This document shows, piece by piece, positions 7,835 to 14,169 of a stretch of 32,300 bases of DNA. Source of the stretch: Prosthecodimorpha hirschii. GTDB taxonomy: Bacteria > Pseudomonadota > Alphaproteobacteria > Rhizobiales > Ancalomicrobiaceae. Below the pieces are notes generated by a model. The model searched no databases, was not told the origin of the DNA, and worked only from the letters and a program-made list of their open reading frames with translations. Every line of letters starts with the position of its first letter. Within the stretch, counting starts at the first letter, position 1. The position numbers and the translations under genes were made by a program. The stretch covers positions 1-32,300 of the forward strand of contig NZ_LJYW01000005.1 in assembly GCF_001305515.1 (NCBI RefSeq), written 5' to 3'.

Positions 7835-8395
7835 ATGATGGGGAAAGTATCGAGCGTGGCGGGCAATCTGCTCAAGGTCGGACTGATGGTCCTGTTGGTA
7901 GTTTGGGTCTGGGGCGCGCGCCGGCAGGCGGGCGACCGTCACTGCTATCCGGTGAAGGCGACCCAGGAAGAGGCGTTCGGTTTCTTCGACTGGATCGCGA
8001 CCGGGTGGGACTGGCCGCTTCACTGGATCAACGGCACGCGCGCCGAACCGATCCCGTGCAAACCGGGCGTCATCGGCATCATGCAGGGCAAGGTCACGGT
8101 CGATATCTCCGACGACGTTTGGAGGGGGAGCGAGGCGTTTCGGAGCGAGGCGTTTCCCGGCGTCGGTGGCGTAGTGAAAAACGGGCACAACCCGCTCGAC
8201 GCCATAACCAGCTCGCCGGTCGGGCATCGCTATCTCGATCGCTACCTGGCCGAGCATTCCGGCAACCGGGCCGCGACGCCGGGCGCCACACCGACCACCG
8301 CCACTGGCGACGAGGATCAGGGTCTCAGCCCCGAGGCGCGCGACCTGTTGGACCGGCGCCTGCAAGAGATGAATCGCTCGAACGTTCAGCGGTGA
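7835..8395 (+). CDS. Membrane-anchored hypothetical protein
   Basis: This predicts 186 residues. Residues 8-28 (VAGNLLKVGLMVLLVVWVWG) form one N-terminal transmembrane anchor. After it comes a polar domain with HCYPVKATQEEAFGFFDWIA and two further hydrophobic or aromatic patches, and the C-terminus is charged (SPEARDLLDRRLQEMNR). A second ATG directly follows the first, so the start may be 7838; GGGAAAGG lies just upstream. The family is not recognised. It probably shares a transcript with the lipoprotein gene before it. Its last 71 bases overlap the 3' end of the convergent minus-strand gene at 8325. Confidence 0.65.
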   Translation: MMGKVSSVAGNLLKVGLMVLLVVWVWGARRQAGDRHCYPVKATQEEAFGFFDWIATGWDWPLHWINGTRAEPIPCKPGVIGIMQGKVTVDISDDVWRGSEAFRSEAFPGVGGVVKNGHNPLDAITSSPVGHRYLDRYLAEHSGNRAATPGATPTTATGDEDQGLSPEARDLLDRRLQEMNRSNVQR

Positions 8396-8900
8396 CGCGC
8401 GCCATGCGCAGCGGATGGCGCGCGGCATGGCGGGCGAGCAGCATCGCCGCCGCCTGCGCGGTATCGCGTCGCATCCCGGTCATCACCGTCGCGACCACGG
8501 CGCTGTCCGGACGGCTCGCCATGCAAAACCGCGATGCCTCGTTCCGTATCTTGACCACCACACACAGGCCGCGCGCGACGTCGCTATAGGCGACCGACCG
8601 GATCGGACCGACCCTCGCCAGCCAGCCCGACGGCAGGAAGCCGCGCAGGAACGCGCGATCGTCATCGCCTTGCGGTCCATCGCCCAGGCCGCGCGACAGC
8701 AGCGCCACCCGCCGCGCATCCTCTGCGGATCGGTAGAAGGTCAGCATCATGCGCGCGCCGTCGCTGCGTCCGACCCAGCGCCGCGCCCAGGGGCCGCGCG
8801 TATCGTCGGACGCGAAACGCTCGGCGCGTTCGGCGCCCCACGGCGCAAGCAGCGGCCGTGGTGAGGCGAGCAGAAGCGCCACCGGGAGCAGATACCTCAC
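8325..8900 (-). CDS. Putative exported hypothetical protein, third gene of the MerR-VIT operon
   Basis: The GTG at 8898-8900 overlaps the stop of the VIT gene by four bases (GTGA), which suggests translational coupling. From this start the product has 191 residues and a signal-like N-terminus VRYLLPVALLLASPRPLLAP. The rest has a segment LTFYRSAEDARRVALLSRG and a repeated valine-rich core (GLCVVVKIRNEASRFC), and ends in a basic, low-complexity tail. I do not recognise a family. The longer frame reading upstream to 9284 is an arginine-rich shadow of the VIT gene. The last 71 bases overlap the convergent gene ending at 8395, so one of the two stops may not reflect the original gene end. Confidence 0.6.
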   Translation of the reverse strand: MRYLLPVALLLASPRPLLAPWGAERAERFASDDTRGPWARRWVGRSDGARMMLTFYRSAEDARRVALLSRGLGDGPQGDDDRAFLRGFLPSGWLARVGPIRSVAYSDVARGLCVVVKIRNEASRFCMASRPDSAVVATVMTGMRRDTAQAAAMLLARHAARHPLRMARVTAERSSDSSLAGAGPTGRAPRG

Positions 8901-10345
8901 GCACCAAGCTCCATCATCGTCATTAGCCGCTCGAACGGCTGCGGCACCGCATCGGGGAACAGTTGATCGAGCAGTTCCGGCGGTGTCGCCGGATCGCGCG
9001 CCGCCGCCCGCGCGAGCAGCGCGATGGCGAGGTGATCCGGCGTCAGATGCAACGCGGCTGCCGTATCGCGAACGACGGGCACGGCGGCGACCTCGCGCAC
9101 CAGCGCCGCCGCCGCCGGCGGCAGGTGCGCGGGATCGCCGGAGCGCAGCGACAGCATCCCGTCCTGACGCCACAGCACCTGTCCGGCCGCCGACCGCAGA
9201 CGGCGGCCGAGCAGCGGCAGGGTGAGCGGCCGTGTCCGTGGCAGCAGATGATCGCGCAGCCAGTTGCCAAGCCGGACGGTCCACGGCGCGCGGGCGTTGG
9301 GGGTCGGAAGCCTCGGCAATGTCCTGCCTCGCCGGCCGGGCTGGATGTCGCCACCATCATCCAGTGGCGGCGCTTCAATGACCGGTGAGACGGGTTCCGC
9401 GACCGGCGGCATCGCGGCGGGGACGGGCTGGACCTCGGCCGCCCGCGCATCGACCAGCGCGAGCTTGCGCATCGCGGGCAGGACGCCGGACGCCTCTCCC
9501 TCCGGGCCGACGAAGACGAGGCTGGTTTCCGTCGTCAGCAGATTGCCCTTCACCGCCAGGTCGCGCACCCGCGCGCGATCGACTTTGCCGCCGGCCGTGA
9601 GCAGCGCCGCGATTTCGGTCGCGCAATGCAGCGCCATTTCCGCGCGCACGTCGTCGGCCGAGCGATCGGTCAGCGCCCCCTTGAAGCCGGCTGGGACGAC
9701 GACCTCCAGCATTATCGGCGACCCGTCGATCCGCTGCTTCGGCGGCAGATCGCGTCCGGCGGCGAGCACCCGGATCGCGTCGGCGCCCTCAATGGTCAGC
9801 GTGACCGGATGCGACACGCCGCTGTGGCGCGGCAGCAAATGATCGGGCAACGCCGGAACGGCGCGGTCCGGATCCACGCCCGGGCACAGCCGCAGCATCG
9901 CGCCGGTCTCCCCGATACCGATCACGCTTTCGAAACGCAGCGTGACCGACTCTCCCGGCCGGACGCCGGCGACCGACAGCGCCTGCCAGCCCTGCTTCAG
10001 TTCTTCCAGAAGGATCGCTCGGTTCCCGTCGATCGCACCGCCGTCATAGGTCCCTTCGGCGCGACGACGCGCGCGCGCGCGCGCGCTCCAGCGCTGGTCG
10101 CCGATGCTGACCGCCATGTCGTGGACGACGGCCCCGGCCAGCGCTGGTGGCATCGTCAACACCACCTCGATCGGCACGTGTTCTCGATTGGTAAACGTGC
10201 GCACGAGGATCAGCCGGGCGATCGGCGGCACAATGCGGAGCCGGATGTCGGTGGTATCGAGCAGCAACGGCGGGCGGGGTGTCGCCGCGGGCCGCAACAG
10301 CGGCAGCAGCGGATCGGTCAGCCCGGGGCCGGTCGGCTCGATCAT
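8897..10345 (-). CDS. VIT-domain protein lacking a von Willebrand A domain
   Basis: This predicts 482 residues. Residues 30-140 match a VIT (vault/inter-alpha-trypsin) domain: IARLILVRTFTNREHVPIEV, later AEGTYDGGAIDGNRAILLEE, then VRPGESVTLRFESV. In bacterial VIT proteins this is normally followed by a vWA domain with a DxSxS metal site. Here no such motif is visible, and the sequence passes to the segment AALLTAGGKVDRARVRDLA and LLTTETSLVFV, which resembles what follows the vWA domain in relatives. A proline-rich linker and a helical C-terminus complete it. No clear signal peptide is present. It overlaps the merR-like gene by four bases (ATGA) and the next gene by four, so the three form an operon. 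Its function is unknown. Confidence 0.75.
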   Translation of the reverse strand: MIEPTGPGLTDPLLPLLRPAATPRPPLLLDTTDIRLRIVPPIARLILVRTFTNREHVPIEVVLTMPPALAGAVVHDMAVSIGDQRWSARARARRRAEGTYDGGAIDGNRAILLEELKQGWQALSVAGVRPGESVTLRFESVIGIGETGAMLRLCPGVDPDRAVPALPDHLLPRHSGVSHPVTLTIEGADAIRVLAAGRDLPPKQRIDGSPIMLEVVVPAGFKGALTDRSADDVRAEMALHCATEIAALLTAGGKVDRARVRDLAVKGNLLTTETSLVFVGPEGEASGVLPAMRKLALVDARAAEVQPVPAAMPPVAEPVSPVIEAPPLDDGGDIQPGRRGRTLPRLPTPNARAPWTVRLGNWLRDHLLPRTRPLTLPLLGRRLRSAAGQVLWRQDGMLSLRSGDPAHLPPAAAALVREVAAVPVVRDTAAALHLTPDHLAIALLARAAARDPATPPELLDQLFPDAVPQPFERLMTMMELGA

Positions 10346-10725
10346 CCCGCCCCCCCGGCCGCTGCGCGCCGGCGCGGCTTCGATGCCCCGCTGGACAGGG
10401 CGGACCGCAACCGCGCCTCCGTCCGCTCGACGATCTGATCGACCGCCGCATCACTGCCCAGAAGCTCGGGCGCGATGACCAGCGTCACGCCATCCACGAC
10501 CGGAACGGGTACGCCTTCGCGGGCGTCGAGAAGCAACCGGATCGCCGCGTTGGGAAAGCCAAGATCCTTGAGGCGCTGGAACCGCCGGATCGCCTTGACA
10601 TGCGCGTCACCGTAGCGGGCATAGGTCCGCCCGCCATCCGGCGAAGGAACGAAGCCCTCGCCGATCAGGAACCGGATCTGGCGAACCGTCGCGCCTGTCG
10701 CGGCGGCCAGGTCATCGAGTTTCAT
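10342..10725 (-). CDS. MerR-family transcriptional regulator
   Basis: This predicts 127 residues. Residues 2-70 are a MerR winged-helix domain: LDDLAAATGATVRQIRFLIGEG, then the wing with GGRTYARYGDAHVKAI and the helix FQRLKDLGFPNAAIRLLL. The remaining part is short, with no cysteine pair typical of metal sensors, and ends in a basic alanine-rich tail. It is the first gene of the MerR-VIT operon and is divergent to the lipoprotein gene at 10907. MerR-type proteins usually bind palindromes in their own promoter region; the palindrome at 10788-10812 lies 63 bases upstream and a second copy lies at 6459. It is probably the regulator of the cargo module, which is an inference. Confidence 0.85.
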   Translation of the reverse strand: MKLDDLAAATGATVRQIRFLIGEGFVPSPDGGRTYARYGDAHVKAIRRFQRLKDLGFPNAAIRLLLDAREGVPVPVVDGVTLVIAPELLGSDAAVDQIVERTEARLRSALSSGASKPRRRAAAGGAG

Positions 10726-10787
10726 GGGATATCAGCATATCGACCTGTCCGTGGGCGACCCAGGAATTCCAGCATCGCCGTTGCTCC

Positions 10788-10812
10788 CTTTTAACACATG
10801 ATTTGTGAAAAG
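10788..10812. promoter_or_regulatory. 25-bp imperfect palindrome, copy 2 (candidate operator)
   Basis: The site starts CTTTTAACACATG and ends GTGAAAAG, and agrees with the site at 6459-6483 at 20 of 25 positions. It lies in the 181-base divergent region between the merR-like gene (start 10725) and the lipoprotein gene (start 10907), so one protein bound here could control both directions. No other copy was noticed in the window by eye. Confidence 0.5.
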
Positions 10813-10906
10813 CAATTCGGTCGGTGACGGTGCGCACATTCTCCCTTGCCGTATATCTCGCTTCTTGCGACAATATTCTTGTCAAAAGAGACAGGGGACG
10901 AGTCGG

Positions 10907-11677
10907 ATGAATATGCGTCTAGCGCTGCTGACCATCGCGTTGCTGTCGGGATGCAATCGGCCATCGGACAGCTCGAACACCGCGACGCAGTTGGAAGGGG
11001 AGAACCGATCGCAGGAAACGACCGAACCTTTTGCCGCGACCAATGCCCTTGCAGGCGGCTTCGACGCCCGCGCCGATATCGACAGCTACAACCGCACGGT
11101 CGAGCTTGCGAAGGATGCGCTCGCGCTTGGCAATCTCTCCGGTGCCTCGGGCGTCAGGAAGGAAACGCCCGGAATGTCCGAGGGCGAGCGGGAGTTCACC
11201 GCACGCGCGCTCGCCAGCACCCTCCCGCCAGTCGGCAGCGGTGATGGACCCGAACGCGTGGTGCAGCACGAGGTCAATCTCGATCCGCCCCGGGATGCCA
11301 AATGGATCGCGCGGTCACGGGTCGTCTATGCGGGTGCAAGGCCGATCGAAGTCTATCTGTTCGATGACCCGGTTGTTCCCGCCAACGCCGCGCCCGAAGA
11401 TGCGGCGTCGATGCTGGCGTGGAAATCCGACCGGCTCATCGACATGCCGATCGGAGAACTGGCGCGCACGAGCAGCACGGGCAAAGGCCCCGCGGCGTGG
11501 TGCATCGCGTTTCCGATAAAGGTGTCACGCGAGGGCATCTGCACCATGACCGCCAACAGCACGAAGCGGTTGCTGCTGACCACCTACATTCGCCGCGACG
11601 ACAGCGAGCCTGTCGCCAACCGCGAGGCTCTCGGACGGCTTTTTGACGCACTAAGAGCAATGTATGCGAAGCGGTGA
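10907..11677 (+). CDS. Putative lipoprotein of unknown function
   Basis: This predicts 256 residues with a clear lipoprotein signal: MNMRLALLTIALLSGC, the cysteine at residue 16 being the lipidation site. A Ser/Thr/Asn-rich linker of about 40 residues leads to a folded part, including RTVELAKDALALGN, YAGARPIEVYLFDDPVVP and a C-terminal helix LGRLFDALRAMYAKR. Two cysteines (AAWCIAF and GICTM) could form a disulfide. The family is not recognised. The start at 10907 was chosen because it puts the lipobox at the N-terminus and has AGGGGACGAG upstream; the in-frame start at 10805 falls inside the intergenic palindrome. It is transcribed divergently from the merR-like operon. Confidence 0.7.
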   Translation: MNMRLALLTIALLSGCNRPSDSSNTATQLEGENRSQETTEPFAATNALAGGFDARADIDSYNRTVELAKDALALGNLSGASGVRKETPGMSEGEREFTARALASTLPPVGSGDGPERVVQHEVNLDPPRDAKWIARSRVVYAGARPIEVYLFDDPVVPANAAPEDAASMLAWKSDRLIDMPIGELARTSSTGKGPAAWCIAFPIKVSREGICTMTANSTKRLLLTTYIRRDDSEPVANREALGRLFDALRAMYAKR

Positions 11678-11680
11678 GCA

Positions 11681-11696
11681 GCAATCATCTGATTGC
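11681..11696. repeat. Short perfect palindrome after the lipoprotein gene
   Basis: GCAATCA (11681-11687) and TGATTGC (11690-11696) are perfect inverted repeats with a two-base centre. They lie 4 bases after the lipoprotein stop codon and 70 bases before the next gene. No T-run follows, so a terminator role is doubtful; a protein-binding site is possible. Confidence 0.3.
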
Positions 11697-11766
11697 CCAC
11701 ATCGCTAAAAGGCCGATACCTGGTGGTCTATGGACGATCGCCAGGACAGGAAGGCGACAACTCCCT

Positions 11767-12129
11767 ATGTTTATTTGGGTCTTGCTTCTCGCGTGGATCG
11801 GATCCGTTGTGATCGTCGTCCGCTCCTTTCCGAAGGCACCGGAGGTACGGCGTCGTCTGAATGCCTTATTGTTCATGATCATACCGTGGGGTCTCACGAT
11901 TTTCTTGGGTCCTTTCGTGATAGACCATCATGCGGTCGGCACGCACATCCGGGAACGGATGATATTCGGCCAGTATGCGGCCGTGGTCCTTCTTTGTTTC
12001 ATTGCTGCTATCGGCATCGTTCGGGCGCGTGGCGCGAGACGATGCGCATTGGCGATCAGCGTCGCTAACTTGATCCCAGTCTTTCTGCTGGTCTGCGTCA
12101 GCGTCATGATCCTTGACCCCGGCTCCTAA
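11767..12129 (+). CDS. Four-TM small membrane protein of unknown function
   Basis: This predicts 120 residues with four hydrophobic segments: about residues 2-20 (FIWVLLLAWIGSVVIVV), 34-55 (LLFMIIPWGLTIFLGPFV), 70-90 (YAAVVLLCFIAAIGIV) and 97-117 (ISVANLIPVFLLVCVSVMIL). The loops are short and basic residues follow segments 1 and 3. No family is recognised. The start at 11767 places the first membrane segment at the N-terminus; a GTG at 11674 would add 31 residues without conserved character. AGGAAGG lies about 14 bases upstream, a long spacing. It is the last intact gene of the cargo block; the stop is followed directly by the copG-like remnant. Confidence 0.6.
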   Translation: MFIWVLLLAWIGSVVIVVRSFPKAPEVRRRLNALLFMIIPWGLTIFLGPFVIDHHAVGTHIRERMIFGQYAAVVLLCFIAAIGIVRARGARRCALAISVANLIPVFLLVCVSVMILDPGS

Positions 12130-12315
12130 GCAACGCGCAACGTGCGTGAACCGAGTGCCGCCAACCGTCGCAGCCGCGCCGATCCGCTTGCGGCACGCGC
12201 CACGGCCGGCGAGCGCTACGATCAGTTCGTCACCGCGCTCGGCCGCCGTCTCGCCAAAGGACCGAATCTGCGGCAGGAAATCTCGGAGGACGTGCCGTCA
12301 AACGAGTCTGGGTAG
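12130..12315 (+). pseudogene. 5'-truncated remnant of a copG-like transfer-region gene
   Basis: After the in-frame stop at 12127 the frame reads REPSAANRRSRADPLAARATAG, then GERYDQFVTALGRRLAKGP and LRQEISEDVPSNESG, ending TAG at 12313-12315. The C-terminal block is nearly identical to that of the intact copG-like gene at 5576-6007, but the ribbon-helix-helix part is missing. It lies directly at the right edge of the cargo block. The simplest reading is that the original copG-like gene ended here and a second, related copy arrived with, or was duplicated by, insertion of the cargo. Confidence 0.8.
12196..12291 (+). repeat. Direct repeat copy B: 3' part of the copG-like gene
   Basis: This is the partner of 5888-5983, same orientation, with five mismatches in 96 bases. 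Beyond this segment the two copies differ on both sides: upstream the protein frame differs, and downstream one ends IMGNGSD and the other PSNESG. Confidence 0.9.
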
Positions 12316-12333
12316 GTATCAGGTCACATAGCG

Positions 12334-12939
12334 TCACGGACGCTTGAACCTTGCTCGCATGAGTTCCGCCTCTTCGCGGATCACACATCCAACGACGTGA
12401 TCGTTGATGAGGCCCATCGCCTGCATGAATGCATAGACGGTGGTCGGGCCGACAAAGGCCCAGCCGCGTTTCTTGAGGTCTTTCGACAATGCGATGGAAG
12501 CGGCCGTGGTCGACGCCGTTTGCGGCGCAGCCAGTTCGTCCGCCTTCGGCTCGAAGCGCCAGATATAGGCGGCGATCGAGCCTTCCCGCTTCACCATCTC
12601 TTGCGCCCGCTTGGCATTGTTGATGACAGCGGCGATCTTGCCACGATGTCGGACAATGCCGGCGTCGGCGAGGAGGCGTTCGACATCCGCATCGGTGAAG
12701 CGTGCGATGCGGTTGAAATCGAACCCGTGAAACGCGGCACGGAAATTCTCGCGCTTCGCAAGGATGGTCCGCCAGCTCAGACCCGATTGGAACCCTTCGA
12801 GGCACAACTTCTCGAATAGACGGCGATCATCAGCGACCGGGAAGCCCCATTCGGTGTCATGATAGTGCAGGAACTCGGGCGCCGCCGCGCACCAGCGACA
12901 GCGCGGGCGATCGTCGGGACCGGGAATGGTTGCGTTCAT
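12334..12939 (-). CDS. tag: DNA-3-methyladenine glycosylase I
   Basis: This predicts a 201-residue cytoplasmic repair enzyme that removes 3-methyladenine from alkylated DNA. The sequence follows E. coli Tag closely: RCRWC...LHYHDTEWGFP at the N-terminus, CLEGFQSGLSW with the active-site glutamate (E48), then DAGIVRHRGKIAAVINNAK. Near the end lies LSKDLKKRGWAFVGPTT and QAMGLINDHVVGC. The family zinc ligands correspond to C14, H27, H181 and C185. It is the last gene of a minus-strand operon, 3 bases after the YciI-like stop. Conjugative elements seldom carry it, and here it may protect the host from alkylating agents. Confidence 0.93.
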   Translation of the reverse strand: MNATIPGPDDRPRCRWCAAAPEFLHYHDTEWGFPVADDRRLFEKLCLEGFQSGLSWRTILAKRENFRAAFHGFDFNRIARFTDADVERLLADAGIVRHRGKIAAVINNAKRAQEMVKREGSIAAYIWRFEPKADELAAPQTASTTAASIALSKDLKKRGWAFVGPTTVYAFMQAMGLINDHVVGCVIREEAELMRARFKRP

Positions 12940-12942
12940 AGC

Positions 12943-13227
12943 TCAAACCTTGAGGAAGGCGAGCCGGTCATCGGTGCGGCCGGGCGTGACGGCGAGGATA
13001 TCGGCGCTGACCACGCCTTCGGCAACGAAGGGATCGTCGCGCACCCGCGTTTCGATCTCTTCGGCCGAAGCGTTGTGCGCGATGATCGCGCCGCCCATGT
13101 TCGGCAGGAGACTTCCAACCAGCAGGAAGACGCCATCGTCGAAGCCCTGCCTGATCCAGGCATTATGCCCGTCCATGAACTGCGGAGCCTTGGTCTTGTC
13201 GGCGAAGCGAAGGGTGATGATGAACAT
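12943..13227 (-). CDS. YciI-like (YCII domain) protein
   Basis: This predicts 94 residues, the usual size for a single-domain YCII protein (dimeric alpha/beta barrel related to ferredoxin-like folds). Typical features are MFIITLRFADK at the start, the conserved histidine in DGHNAWIRQGFDDG (H21), LLVGSLLPNMGGAIIAH and a DPFVAEGV segment near the end. Members act as small enzymes or stress-related proteins, and the substrate here cannot be told. It lies between the tetR-like and tag genes, with 10 bases and 3 bases between them, so it should be co-transcribed and may take part in the same chemical stress response. Confidence 0.85.
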   Translation of the reverse strand: MFIITLRFADKTKAPQFMDGHNAWIRQGFDDGVFLLVGSLLPNMGGAIIAHNASAEEIETRVRDDPFVAEGVVSADILAVTPGRTDDRLAFLKV

Positions 13228-13237
13228 GCTGGCATCC

Positions 13238-13837
13238 TCAAGCGGGGTGGCGGGAATCGGCGGCTAAGGCGGCCGAACATTCTGTACGCAGCCACGCCTC
13301 AATGTCCGCGACCTCGCGGCGGATAAACTGTTCGTCCCGAAAGGCAGTGGCGAGTGTTGCGACGCCCTGGCTTCGCATCAAGAGATGAAGGGCCAGCGCA
13401 TCCGCATCCGCATCACGCCCGAGCGCCGCGAACTGGCCCGCGAGCCAGTTGCGGAACAACGTGAGCAAGCCAGCGGCCTCATCCTTTGCCACATGATCGA
13501 GCTTGGCCAGCTCGTTGCACAGCGTTCCAACCGGGCAACCATACGCCATGATCTTCGTGCGGTTGGCGATCAGGATATGCACGAAGCTCAGGATGCGATC
13601 CGAAGGCGATTCCGTATCCTGCTCCCACGTTTCCAGCATGGCGCGGGTGTTCGAGATGCGCTGCGCGATCACCGCGGCGAGGATCTCGTCCTTGGTCTTG
13701 AAGTGATAATAGAAGTTGCCGCGTGACAGGCCGACATCCCTGGCGATGTCGGCAAACGACGACGCCTCGAAGCCATGCTCGTAAAAGAGACGGTCGGCGA
13801 CATCGACGATCTGCCGGCGTGTATTGCTCGCACTCAT
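13238..13837 (-). CDS. TetR/AcrR-family repressor
   Basis: This predicts 199 residues. Residues 5-55 are the TetR helix-turn-helix domain: RRQIVDVADRLFYEHGFEAS, then ADIARDVGLSRGNFYYHF. The C-terminal ligand-binding part is helical, with a cysteine in YGCPVGTLCNELA that is found in a subgroup of these repressors and could act as a redox or alkylation sensor (inference). It is the first gene of the operon with the YciI-like and tag genes, and a long palindrome lies 47 bases upstream of its start, so autoregulation of the operon is likely. Confidence 0.9.
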   Translation of the reverse strand: MSASNTRRQIVDVADRLFYEHGFEASSFADIARDVGLSRGNFYYHFKTKDEILAAVIAQRISNTRAMLETWEQDTESPSDRILSFVHILIANRTKIMAYGCPVGTLCNELAKLDHVAKDEAAGLLTLFRNWLAGQFAALGRDADADALALHLLMRSQGVATLATAFRDEQFIRREVADIEAWLRTECSAALAADSRHPA

Positions 13838-13883
13838 ATACGGCTTCCACGATCAGGGCGCAGAGACAAGCCAACCTGACCCG

Positions 13884-13931
13884 CGCCGTAGGACATTTGA
13901 CCTAATTTTCTAGGTCGATTGTCCTACGGCG
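13884..13931. promoter_or_regulatory. 48-bp palindrome, likely TetR operator
   Basis: Arms of 21 bases (13884-13904 and 13911-13931) match as reverse complements at 19 positions around a 6-base AT-rich centre. The outer part reads CGCCGTAGGAC on the left and GTCCTACGGCG on the right, the inner part GACCTA and TAGGTC. It is 47 bases upstream of the tetR-like start. This size and symmetry fit a TetR-family operator overlapping the promoter. Confidence 0.75.
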
Positions 13932-14169
13932 TCAAGAGCCTCGATTGAGGCACTATGTCTGCTCAGCGAATCGCCGACGGCGCATCACCGCGTTCTTCGT
14001 CAACCTCGAAGCTGTTGTCAGCAATAGGACATGGCGTTCCGCCGTTCTCCTGTATTTGCACGCTACACTACTACGACGCTGAATACTTGTTGTAACCGCC
14101 CAAAATCCGGCTCTTTTAATCAACCCCGCAAGGGGAAGGTCTGTCGATCCCCGCTGAACTCGGGGTGAC
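13932..14169. other. Non-coding leader region before trbB with short hairpins
   Basis: Together with the operator, the gap between the tetR-like and trbB genes is 332 bases. No convincing gene is present. A 32-codon minus-strand frame ending near 13958 ([19 protein letters not shown]...) reads a little like coding sequence and could be the tail of a lost gene. Close to trbB are two short stems, CCCCGCAAGGGG and CCCCG...CGGGG (about 14154-14166), the second ending in GGGGTGAC, the likely ribosome binding site. The promoter of the trb operon should lie here, but I cannot point to clear -35/-10 boxes. Confidence 0.4.

Noticed and set aside
8901-9284. N-terminal extension of the minus-strand gene ending at 8325
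   Set aside because: The extension is Arg/Ala/Gly low-complexity sequence in another frame of the VIT gene; the GTG overlapping the VIT stop gives a signal-peptide N-terminus.
13958-14060. Small minus-strand frame of about 32 codons with protein-like composition
   Set aside because: It is too short, has only a GTG start and matches no family I recognise. It is mentioned only in the note on the non-coding region.
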